From Streptomyces sp. NRRL S-244 (GTDB lineage: Bacteria; Actinomycetota; Actinomycetes; Streptomycetales; Streptomycetaceae), in contig NZ_JOCX01000020.1 of NCBI RefSeq assembly GCF_000717915.1, positions 40,412 through 104,411 on the forward strand: a stretch of DNA of 64,000 bases. The letters run 5' to 3'. Each line of letters opens with the position of its first letter. Position 1 is the first letter of the stretch. Shown one piece after another: positions 57,437-64,000 of this stretch. The notes beneath the pieces were generated by a model. It saw nothing but the letters and a program-made list of their open reading frames with translations. It did no database searches and was not told the DNA's origin. The position numbers and the translations under genes were made by a program.

Positions 57437-58315
57437 ATGCAGTTCCAGCAGCTCCTGTACTTCGTGGCCGTCGCCGAAACCCGTCACTTCACCCGGGCCG
57501 CGGAGCGGGTGCACGTCGCCCAGCCGTCGCTCTCGCAGCAGATCAAGGCGCTCGAACGGGAGCTGGGGGCGGAGCTGTTCAGCCGGGCGCGGGGGAACAT
57601 CGCGCTGACCGACGCGGGCGAGGCGCTGCTGCCGCTGGCCCGGCGGATCCTGGCGGACGCGGACACGGCGCGGCTGGAGGTGCAGGAGCTGGCGCAGCTG
57701 CGGCGGGGGCGGGTCCGGCTGGGGGCGACGCCGAGCGTGTGCACGGGGCTGCTGCCCGGTGTGCTGCGCGCCTTCCACACCGCGCATCCGGGGATCGAGC
57801 TGCTGATCGAGGAGAGCGGTTCGCTGGACCTCGTACGGGAACTCGCGCGCGGGGCCCTGGACCTGGCGCTCATCGCGCTGCCGCTCCCGCCCTCGGCTCC
57901 GGCGCTGACCACGGTGGAGCTGCTGACGGAGGACCTGGTGGTGGTCTCCTCGGCAGAGCTGCCGGCGCCGGCGGGCGGCGGGCCGCTCACGGTGTCCGCG
58001 CTGCGCGACGAGCCGATGGTGATGTTCCGCCACGGCTACGACCTGCGGGACCTGACGGTGGCCGCCTGCCGGGCGGAGGGCTTCGAGCCGGTGTTCACGG
58101 TGGAGGGCGGGGAGATGGACGCGGTGCTGGGCTTCGTGCGCGCGGGACTCGGGGTGGCGGTGGTCCCGGCGATGGTCGTCGACCACGGCGGCCCGGGGCT
58201 GCGCGCCACCCCGCTGGCGGGCTCCCCGCTGCGCCGCACCATCGCCCTGGCGCACCGCACCGACGTCGCTCCCCCGCGCGCGGCCCGCGAGCTGAAGCGC
58301 ATCCTGCTGGGCTGA
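57437..58315 (+). CDS. LysR family transcriptional regulator, divergent from sdhCAB
   Basis: 292 residues from the ATG at 57437. The winged HTH is typical: QFQQLLYFVAVAETRHFTRA then AERVHVAQPSLSQQIKALER and ELGAELFSRARGNIALTDAG. The effector domain has VRLGATPSVCTGLLPGVLRA and ends with the usual dimer interface. LysR proteins respond to small molecules and act on the divergent gene; the likely target is sdhC (and itself) through the palindrome at 57401-57417. The effector may be a TCA intermediate, but this is not shown by the sequence. Confidence 0.93.
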   Translation: MQFQQLLYFVAVAETRHFTRAAERVHVAQPSLSQQIKALERELGAELFSRARGNIALTDAGEALLPLARRILADADTARLEVQELAQLRRGRVRLGATPSVCTGLLPGVLRAFHTAHPGIELLIEESGSLDLVRELARGALDLALIALPLPPSAPALTTVELLTEDLVVVSSAELPAPAGGGPLTVSALRDEPMVMFRHGYDLRDLTVAACRAEGFEPVFTVEGGEMDAVLGFVRAGLGVAVVPAMVVDHGGPGLRATPLAGSPLRRTIALAHRTDVAPPRAARELKRILLG

Positions 58316-58351
58316 GCGCCGCGCCGCGCCTCCTCCGGGGCGGCGGGGCCG

Positions 58352-58996
58352 TCAGGCCCCGGCTATGGGGAGGGCCTTGTCGAGCCCGTCGGCCAGCATC
58401 GCGAAGGCCTGGTCGGCTTCGGCCACGGCCGCAGGGTAGGCCTCGTCGGCGCTCTGGCCGGCGGCCATGCGGAGGTGGTTCTCCCGGCCGAGCTCATGGC
58501 GGACCGCCACCAGGTGCATCGCGGCCAGGCGGGCGGCGAACGGCCGGACCGACTCCGATTCGAGTACGGCGGCGAGCAGCTCCACCTCGCGGTCGCTGTA
58601 GTGGGACATCCGGCTCTCCAGGCTGGCGGTGGAGTAGAGCAGCCGCTGGAACGCGACCACCTCGGGGTGGTCGCAGAGCCCGGTGATCGGGTCCCGATCG
58701 GCGAGGGCCGCCAGGAAGTGCGCGCGCACCGCGGCCACCGGCGTCCGGCCGGCGGGCCGGTCGCGCACGATGCGCGCCGCCTCGTCCTGGTGGTCGGCGA
58801 ACCGGTCGAGCACCAGATCCTCCTTGCTCGGGAAGTACCGGAACAGGGTGGGCTTGGAGACCTCGGCCGCGGCGGCGACATCGGCCACCGACACGGCATC
58901 GAAGCCCCGCTCCAGGAAGAGTTCCAGCGCCGTGTCCGCCAGCTGGCGACGCGTACGGAGCTTCTTGTTCTCGCGCAGACCCGTCGTCTTCTCCAT
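58352..58996 (-). CDS. TetR family transcriptional regulator
   Basis: 214 residues from the ATG at 58996. N-terminal HTH: RQLADTALELFLERGFDAVS and VADVAAAAEVSKPTLFRYFP followed by SKEDLVLDRFADHQDE, a canonical TetR recognition region. The ligand domain is C-terminal and helical. It is divergent from an FAD monooxygenase gene; such pairs are usually regulator and target, with the flavoenzyme's substrate as inducer. A GTTAA/TTAAC inverted repeat sits between the two genes. Confidence 0.92.
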   Translation of the reverse strand: MEKTTGLRENKKLRTRRQLADTALELFLERGFDAVSVADVAAAAEVSKPTLFRYFPSKEDLVLDRFADHQDEAARIVRDRPAGRTPVAAVRAHFLAALADRDPITGLCDHPEVVAFQRLLYSTASLESRMSHYSDREVELLAAVLESESVRPFAARLAAMHLVAVRHELGRENHLRMAAGQSADEAYPAAVAEADQAFAMLADGLDKALPIAGA

Positions 58997-59026
58997 ACCG
59001 CGAGCGTAGCACAGAACCATGACTCA

Positions 59027-59040
59027 GTTAATTTCTTAAC
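59027..59040. promoter_or_regulatory. Candidate TetR operator
   Basis: GTTAA, TTTC, TTAAC inverted repeat, AT-rich in a GC-rich context, between the TetR start (58996) and the monooxygenase start (59116). Confidence 0.45.
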
Positions 59041-59115
59041 CGGGTTGCTTTTTCTGGCGGGAGCCGCTTTCCTTGAGACATCGACGAGACGGACATCGAC
59101 CTGAGAGGACGTCCG

Positions 59116-60186
59116 ATGACTGACGTACTGATCGTGGGCTCCGGCCCCACGGGACTGACCCTGGCCTGCGACCTCGCCCTGCGCGGAGCCGCCGTCCGCG
59201 TCATCGACCAGCGCACCGCGCCGCACCACGAGTCCCGGGGCAAGGGGCTCAATCCGAGCAGTCTGGAGATCTTCGAGGAGCTCGGCGTGGCCGAGTCCCT
59301 GACCGGCATCGGCACCGAGGCGGTGGTCCTGCGCAAGTACTTCGACGGAGCACATGTCAACGACACCGCCGTGGCCGGCACCGGCCTGCTGATCGGGCAG
59401 TGGCAGATCGAGGCGGCACTGCGCGAGCGGCTCGCCGGCCTGGGCGTGGCCATCGAGTACGGAGCCGGGCTCGCCGCAATCACCCAGGACGCGGCCGGGG
59501 TCCGGGCGGAGCTGACGGACGGCACCGTGATCGAGGCCCGCTACCTGGCCGGGTGCGACGGCGGGCGCAGCACCACCCGCAAGCTCCTCGGCATCCCCTT
59601 CGAGGGGAACACGGAGGAGGAGCCCGCGATGGTCATCGGGGACGTCCGGGCCCCCGGGCTCAGCCGGGACTTCTGGCACCAGTGGTTCACTTCGGAAGGC
59701 GGCGGGATCATGCTCTGCCCGATGCCCGGGACGGACTCATTCCAGTTGCAGGCCTCACCCGAGCAGGACGAGCACGGCGAACTGGTGCCGCCGTCGCTGG
59801 AAAGCTTCCAGCGGCTGTTCGACCGGCATGCCCGGATACCGGGGATCCGGCTCACGGATCCCACCTGGTTCTCCACCTGGCGGGTCAACGTGCGCGTGGC
59901 CACCCGGATGCGCGAGGGCCGGGTCTTCCTCGCCGGGGACTCCGCGCACGTCCACCCCATAGCCGGCGGGCTGGGCATGAACACCGGCATCGGCGACGCG
60001 GCCGCCCTGGGCCGGACCTTGGCCGCCGCCCTCACCGGGGAGGGCGGGGAGGAGGTGCTCGACGTGTACGAGGCCGAGCGGCTGCCGGTGGCCACCGAGG
60101 TCGTGGCCGACACGGCGCGGCGGTACGAGCGGGTCGTGGAGGCCGTCCGGACGCCCGGCCGGGGGATCGAGGCCGGCCTGGACTGA
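59116..60186 (+). CDS. FAD-dependent aromatic monooxygenase (class A)
   Basis: 356 residues from the ATG at 59116 (GAGAGGA upstream). LIVGSGPTGLTLACDLALRG binds [22 protein letters not shown] is the DG motif; RVFLAGDSAHVHPIAGGLGM is the GD motif, in which the usual PxGGQG is modified to IAGGLG. At ~356 residues it is shorter than Rox-type enzymes (no C-terminal thioredoxin-like domain). It likely hydroxylates an aromatic compound or antibiotic-like molecule and is under the divergent TetR. It shares the class A core with rox in this window but is only distantly related. Confidence 0.9.
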   Translation: MTDVLIVGSGPTGLTLACDLALRGAAVRVIDQRTAPHHESRGKGLNPSSLEIFEELGVAESLTGIGTEAVVLRKYFDGAHVNDTAVAGTGLLIGQWQIEAALRERLAGLGVAIEYGAGLAAITQDAAGVRAELTDGTVIEARYLAGCDGGRSTTRKLLGIPFEGNTEEEPAMVIGDVRAPGLSRDFWHQWFTSEGGGIMLCPMPGTDSFQLQASPEQDEHGELVPPSLESFQRLFDRHARIPGIRLTDPTWFSTWRVNVRVATRMREGRVFLAGDSAHVHPIAGGLGMNTGIGDAAALGRTLAAALTGEGGEEVLDVYEAERLPVATEVVADTARRYERVVEAVRTPGRGIEAGLD

Positions 60187-60197
60187 CCGGGCGGGCG

Positions 60198-62480
60198 TCA
60201 GGAGGGCGTGGGCACGGCGTCCGACAGCGAGAGGGTGTGGATGCGGTCGGGGGCGCCGGGGCGGGCGTAGTACCAGCCCTGGGCGGTGTCGCAGCCGAGG
60301 TCGCGGAGCTGGGCGGCCTGGGCTCCGGTCTCCACGCCCTCGACCGTGACGGCGAGTTCGAGGCTGTGGGCCAGGGCCACGATGCCTTCCACGATCTTGA
60401 CGTCGACCGGGTTGGCGGGCTGCTGCTGCATCCCCTTGGTGAAGGAGCGGTCCAGCTTCAGGACGCTGACCGGGAGGCGGCGCAGGTTCGCCAGGTTCGA
60501 GTAGCCCGTGCCGAAGTCGTCGAGCGCGATGTCCACGCCGAGGGCCGCGAGCCTTCGCAGGGGTTCCAGGAGTTCGTCGTCGGCGCCGATCAGGGCCGAT
60601 TCGGTGACCTCCAGGCACAGGGCGCCCGGGGCGAGGCCGGAGTTCTCCAGCACCGCGACGGTGTCGGCGACCAGGCCGGGGTGGTGCAGCTGGGTCGGCG
60701 AGAGGTTGACGTTGATCCGCAGGGCCGAGCCGCCGTGCTGGCGCTGCCAGTTGCGGGCCTGGCGAACGGCCTCCTCCAGGACCCAGCGGCCGAGCGGCAC
60801 GATCAGCCCGGTCCGTTCGGCGAGCGGGATGAAGCGGTCCGGGCCGAGTACCCCGTACTGCGGGTGCGACCAGCGGACGAGGGCCTCGGCGCCGTGGACG
60901 CTGCCGTCGTGCAGGTGGACCAGCGGCTGGTACTCGATGAAGAACTCGCCGCGTTCCAGCGCCGCCGGGAGGGCGTTGGTCAGTCCGTGCCGGGTGATGG
61001 CGCGGGCGTCGGCCTCGGCGTCGGCGAACTCGAAGCGGTTGCCGCCGGCCGCCTTGGCCCGGTACATGGTGATGTCGGCGCTGCGCAGCACCTCGGCCGC
61101 GGTGCGCTCGCGGGCCGGGCCCTCCACGATGCCGATGCTGCCGCGGACCGACAGCTCGCGGCCCTCGATCCGGATGGGAACCGAAAGGGCGGACAGGATC
61201 CGGACGGCGAGTTCGGTCACCTTCTCCTCGGTGTCCGAGCCGGTGGTCAGCGCCACGAACTCGTCGCCGCCGAGGCGTGCGACGACCTCGCCGGGACCCG
61301 TCGCACAGCTCTGCAGCCGGTCGGCCACCTCCACCAGGAGCCGGTCGCCCGCGGAGTGGCCGAGGCTGTCGTTGACCGCCTTGAACCCGTCGAGGTCCAG
61401 GTAGCAGAGGCCGAAGCGGCTGCCGCCGGCCCCGCTCAGCGCCTTCTCCAGGCGTTCGAAGAACAGCGTCCGGTTCGGCAGCCCGGTCAGGGCGTCGTGG
61501 GTGGCCTCGTAGCGCAGGCGCAGGTTCAGCAGCCGGCGCTCGGTGGTGTCCTCCATCAGCGCCAGCTGGTACTGGGGAACGCCCTCGGCGTCGCGCAGCA
61601 GCGACACCGTCAGGTTGGTCCACAGCACGGTCCCGTCGTGCCGGTAGTACGGCTTCTCCACGCGGTAGCTCTCGCGTTCGCCGCGTACGAGTTCGCCGTA
61701 CATCCGCCAGACGTGCGGGGCGTCGTCGGGATGGCCCCACTCGCTGACGTTGCGGCCCCGCATGTGCCCGCCCATCCCGCCGAACATCTGGAGCAGCGCG
61801 TCGTTGACCTCGAGGATGTTCCCTTCGAGGTCGGCGATGCCGATGCCGACGGCCGCGCCCTCGAAGACCGCCTTGAAGCGCTCCTCGCTCGCGTGCAGGG
61901 CCTGCTGGGCGTCGATGCGGGCGGTCAGTGCGGAGCGGGCGATGGCCTCCTGCTCCTTGAGCGTGCGTTCGCGCAGGGCGCGGGCGAATCCGGCCGCGAT
62001 CCCGTGCTGGAGCCGGGCGCAGCGCGAGCGGTACTCCTCGGTGCCCTCCACGCCGACGCCGTCGGGGCCGCAGTAGAGCACGAGGTACGACTCGACCACG
62101 CCGAGCGTGCCGGCCAGTGCCTCCGGGTCGGTGCAGTGCACGGCGACGAGTTCGGCCCCCACCCGCTGGGCGACGCCCGCGTCGAAGGGCCGGGCGTGCA
62201 GGGCTTCGGCGAGGGTCCGGGCGAGCGGTATGAGGTGCTGTTCGAACTCGACGCGGGTCAGCGAGGTCGCGGTGACGGGGAAGATCGCCCGTCCCCAGAT
62301 GGTCGCGAAGCGCCCGATCCGGTCCTCCAGCCCGCTCCGCAGCGCGGCCGGGCCCGTGCCCGCCGACAGGCCCGCCGGAGCCGGCGGGCCTGTGGGCGGG
62401 GCGGTGGGCTCCGCTGCCTGCGCGGGCCCCTCGTTCTTCGGGGTCGGTGTGCCGGAGGGCACCGCGGCCGTGGATCTCAC
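60198..62480 (-). CDS. rmdA: PAS-GGDEF-EAL cyclic di-GMP enzyme, RmdA-like
   Basis: 760 residues from a GTG at 62480, overlapping the methyltransferase stop (GTGA). After a helical N-terminal region (~35-190, LARTLAEALHARPFDAGVAQ) comes a PAS/PAC domain (~195-310: EERFKAVFEGAAVGIGIADL, GTVLWTNLTVSLLRDAEGVP). Next the GGDEF domain (DALTGLPNRTLFFERL, intact VARLGGDEFVALTT near residue 402), then EAL (intact AEALVRWSHPQYG near 528, DDFGTGYSNLANLRRLPVSV). RmdA of S. coelicolor (SCO0928) has this order and is a c-di-GMP phosphodiesterase that affects development. Both active sites appear intact. Synteny supports the assignment. Confidence 0.88.
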   Translation of the reverse strand: MRSTAAVPSGTPTPKNEGPAQAAEPTAPPTGPPAPAGLSAGTGPAALRSGLEDRIGRFATIWGRAIFPVTATSLTRVEFEQHLIPLARTLAEALHARPFDAGVAQRVGAELVAVHCTDPEALAGTLGVVESYLVLYCGPDGVGVEGTEEYRSRCARLQHGIAAGFARALRERTLKEQEAIARSALTARIDAQQALHASEERFKAVFEGAAVGIGIADLEGNILEVNDALLQMFGGMGGHMRGRNVSEWGHPDDAPHVWRMYGELVRGERESYRVEKPYYRHDGTVLWTNLTVSLLRDAEGVPQYQLALMEDTTERRLLNLRLRYEATHDALTGLPNRTLFFERLEKALSGAGGSRFGLCYLDLDGFKAVNDSLGHSAGDRLLVEVADRLQSCATGPGEVVARLGGDEFVALTTGSDTEEKVTELAVRILSALSVPIRIEGRELSVRGSIGIVEGPARERTAAEVLRSADITMYRAKAAGGNRFEFADAEADARAITRHGLTNALPAALERGEFFIEYQPLVHLHDGSVHGAEALVRWSHPQYGVLGPDRFIPLAERTGLIVPLGRWVLEEAVRQARNWQRQHGGSALRINVNLSPTQLHHPGLVADTVAVLENSGLAPGALCLEVTESALIGADDELLEPLRRLAALGVDIALDDFGTGYSNLANLRRLPVSVLKLDRSFTKGMQQQPANPVDVKIVEGIVALAHSLELAVTVEGVETGAQAAQLRDLGCDTAQGWYYARPGAPDRIHTLSLSDAVPTPS

Positions 62481-63307
62481 GCCTTGCGTCCCACTCCGCC
62501 GAAGCCCGAGAACGCGTACGGGTCCTCGGGCGTCTCGCCGCCCTCCGGGTCCTCGGTGCCCTCGGGCTGCCACAGCGGCATGGACACGACGCCGGGTTCG
62601 ATGAGCTCGAAGCCGTCGAAGAAGCGGCCGATCTGCTCGCCGCTGCGCATCACGAGCGGGTTGCGGATGTCCCGGTAGACGCCGACCGTCCCGGCCGCGA
62701 CCTCCTGGGAGAGCGGGATCCCCTCGTAAGAGGCGTGCGTGAGCACCAGGAGGCTGCCGGGGGCCAGCGCGTCGCGCAGCTCGGCGACGGCGGCGTACGG
62801 GTCGTCCGAGTCCTCCAGGAAATGCAGGACGGCGACGAGCAGCAGGGCGACGGGGCGCTCGAGGTCGAGCAGCTGCGAGACCTCGGGGGCGGCGAGGATG
62901 TCCTGCGGCTTGCGCAGGTCGGCGGCGACGATGCCGGTGCTCTCCTCGCCGGCGAGGACGGCCCGGCTGTGCGCGACGGCCACCGGGTCGTGGTCCACGT
63001 AGACCACGCGGGCGTCGGGGCTGGCGGCCTGGGCGATCTCGTGGACGTTGCCGAAAGTGGGGATGCCGGATCCGATGTCGAGGAACTGGGTGACGCCCTG
63101 GGCCACGGCGTAGCGGACGGCACGGCGCATGAACGCCCGGTTGGCCTGCATGATCTTGGGCAGGCCCGGCAGGAACTCCATGGCGCGGCGGGCGGCCTGG
63201 CGGTCGACCTCGAAGTTGTGGGAGCCGCCCAGGTAGTAGTCGTAGATGCGGGACACGCTCGGCACCGATATGTCGATACCTGGCGGGGCCCAGGCGGGGC
63301 GCTCCAT
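62477..63307 (-). CDS. SAM-dependent methyltransferase, DUF574/Methyltransf_19 family
   Basis: 276 residues from the ATG at 63307 (GGAG 7 nt upstream; a TTG at 63319 is the alternative). PPGIDISVPSVSRIYDYYLG with GGSHNFEVDRQAARRAM is the family's N-terminal block; LDIGSGIPTFGNVHEIAQ is motif I, VVYVDHDPVAVAHSRAVLA motif II. This large actinobacterial family has few characterised members. The stop overlaps the start of the rmdA-type gene, so the two proteins are translationally coupled. The methyl acceptor is unknown; a link with c-di-GMP-dependent development is only a guess. Confidence 0.88.
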   Translation of the reverse strand: MERPAWAPPGIDISVPSVSRIYDYYLGGSHNFEVDRQAARRAMEFLPGLPKIMQANRAFMRRAVRYAVAQGVTQFLDIGSGIPTFGNVHEIAQAASPDARVVYVDHDPVAVAHSRAVLAGEESTGIVAADLRKPQDILAAPEVSQLLDLERPVALLLVAVLHFLEDSDDPYAAVAELRDALAPGSLLVLTHASYEGIPLSQEVAAGTVGVYRDIRNPLVMRSGEQIGRFFDGFELIEPGVVSMPLWQPEGTEDPEGGETPEDPYAFSGFGGVGRKA

Positions 63308-63621
63308 CGGGGTCTCCAAGCCGTAGTCCTGCGCGGTCGTCCGGGATCGGACGCCTGTCCGAGCCGAATGTACTGATCATTGCCCAACGGAGCGAGCAAA
63401 AGCGGAAATTGGTGATCCGTTCTTCATCACACACCAAAGGCCTCCACGGCCTCTCCCGCAGCGAATGACCGAAACCGACAAGTCGCTTTTGGGAATGCGC
63501 AGGTAGATGATCGGAATTCTTCATTCCGTGGCTCAAACCTCTACGGTCTTCGCACCACCCGTTCAGGCGAACCACGGCCGAGCTCCGCGTGCGCGAGCGC
63601 ACGTGAGCCCATGCTCCCCGG
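63308..63621. other. 314-bp divergent intergenic region
   Basis: Contains promoters for the methyltransferase (minus) and the Gly/His-rich protein (plus). AT-richer patches occur around 63405-63430 and 63505-63530. I do not see a repeat or palindrome strong enough to name. Confidence 0.4.
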
Positions 63622-64000
63622 GTGAACAGAGCCTCTGCCAGACGCCTGCTGGCGGTCCCGGTCCTGCTGTGGGCGGCGCTGTCCGCCACGCCGGCCGTGG
63701 CTGATAGCTGCGCCTACGCGACGATCGACGCCGGGGACGGCGCGAGTGCCGTCGGGCTGATCGCGACCGCCGGAACCGGCGCGGCCGCGAGCGCGCGGGG
63801 TGGCGGACATCACGGCGAAGGCCCTCCCGACGGCCGGGGCAACGGCCACGGAAGCGGCCACGGCTCGGAGCGCGGGAACGGCCCCGGAGGCCACCACGGC
63901 CACGGTGGCCACGGCGGGCACGGTGGCCACGGTGGCCACCACTGCCCGCCGCCTCCCCCGCCGTGCCCGCCGAAGCCGACCCCCACCCCGACGCCGACCC
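63622..64000 (+). CDS. Secreted Gly/His-rich protein, truncated at the window edge
   Basis: A GTG at 63622 opens a frame that runs to the end of the window without a stop (126 codons visible). A Sec signal peptide (RRLLAVPVLLWAALSATPAV, cleavage near AVADS) is followed by SCAYATIDAGDG, a Gly/Ala region, then a dense array of His and Gly (GGHHGEG, GHGSGHGS, GGHHGHGGHGG), a CPPPPPPCPP stretch and a PTPTPT repeat. His/Gly repeats can bind Ni, Cu or Zn; Pro-Thr stretches are typical wall spacers. An LPXTG-type anchor may lie beyond the window. No Shine-Dalgarno is strong; an ATG at 63611 is followed at once by a stop. Confidence 0.7.
   Translation, partial: MNRASARRLLAVPVLLWAALSATPAVADSCAYATIDAGDGASAVGLIATAGTGAAASARGGGHHGEGPPDGRGNGHGSGHGSERGNGPGGHHGHGGHGGHGGHGGHHCPPPPPPCPPKPTPTPTPT

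Overview
The window looks like a chromosomal segment of a Streptomyces species. GC is very high with G or C in most third positions, GTG starts are common, genes are packed head to tail with ATGA or GTGA overlaps, and the gene set is typical (egtABCD, dodecin, succinate dehydrogenase with a LysR gene, a c-di-GMP enzyme of the RmdA type, DUF6230/DUF6114, rifampin monooxygenase with its promoter element). From memory, the stretch from about 37.4 to 62.5 kb has the gene order of the S. coelicolor SCO0910-SCO0928 region. That synteny was recalled, not computed.

Region 1 (1-7.6 kb) is compositionally different: by eye it has lower GC and more A/T in third positions. It holds the C-terminal end of an SF2 helicase, a 905-aa protein ending in a TerD-like domain and translationally coupled to the helicase, and an NLR-like protein (Mrr-type nuclease domain, NB-ARC ATPase, TPR array). 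Two long stretches there have no convincing gene. I read this as an acquired defence island, and it is the best candidate for an undescribed system.

Region 2 (7.6-29.3 kb) is core-like. It holds pirin, a small TPR protein, an RlmG-like methyltransferase, MerR, a three-gene DUF6230/DUF6114/secreted operon, a secreted penicillin acylase, a frameshifted DUF2087 gene, a flavin disulfide reductase, thioredoxin, a benzaldehyde-dehydrogenase-like enzyme plus thiolase, LacI divergent from an MFS transporter and hydrolase, an amidase, a large TPR protein and an MFS fragment.

Region 3 (29.3-37.3 kb) is accessory. It holds DUF5701, rox with a rifamycin-associated element and a divergent short terminated transcription unit, a secreted delta-60/RTX-like protein, a PIG-L deacetylase, a PNPOx-like protein, a deletion scar joining old-yellow-enzyme and MerR remnants, a PemK-like protein and a TIGR02452 macrodomain-like protein.

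Region 4 (37.4-64 kb) holds egtABCD (ergothioneine), olsBA (ornithine lipid) converging on egtD with a 154-bp overlap, an orphan sugar-binding lipoprotein under a DasR-like site, dodecin, a HAD phosphatase, an LLM oxidoreductase, a UvrA paralogue, a membrane Ser/Thr kinase with an extracellular ricin-like domain, a histidine phosphatase lipoprotein, a Stealth phosphotransferase, sdhCAB with a divergent LysR, TetR with an FAD monooxygenase, an rmdA-type gene coupled to a SAM methyltransferase, and the start of a secreted Gly/His-rich protein. No rRNA, tRNA, CRISPR array or complete insertion sequence was seen.
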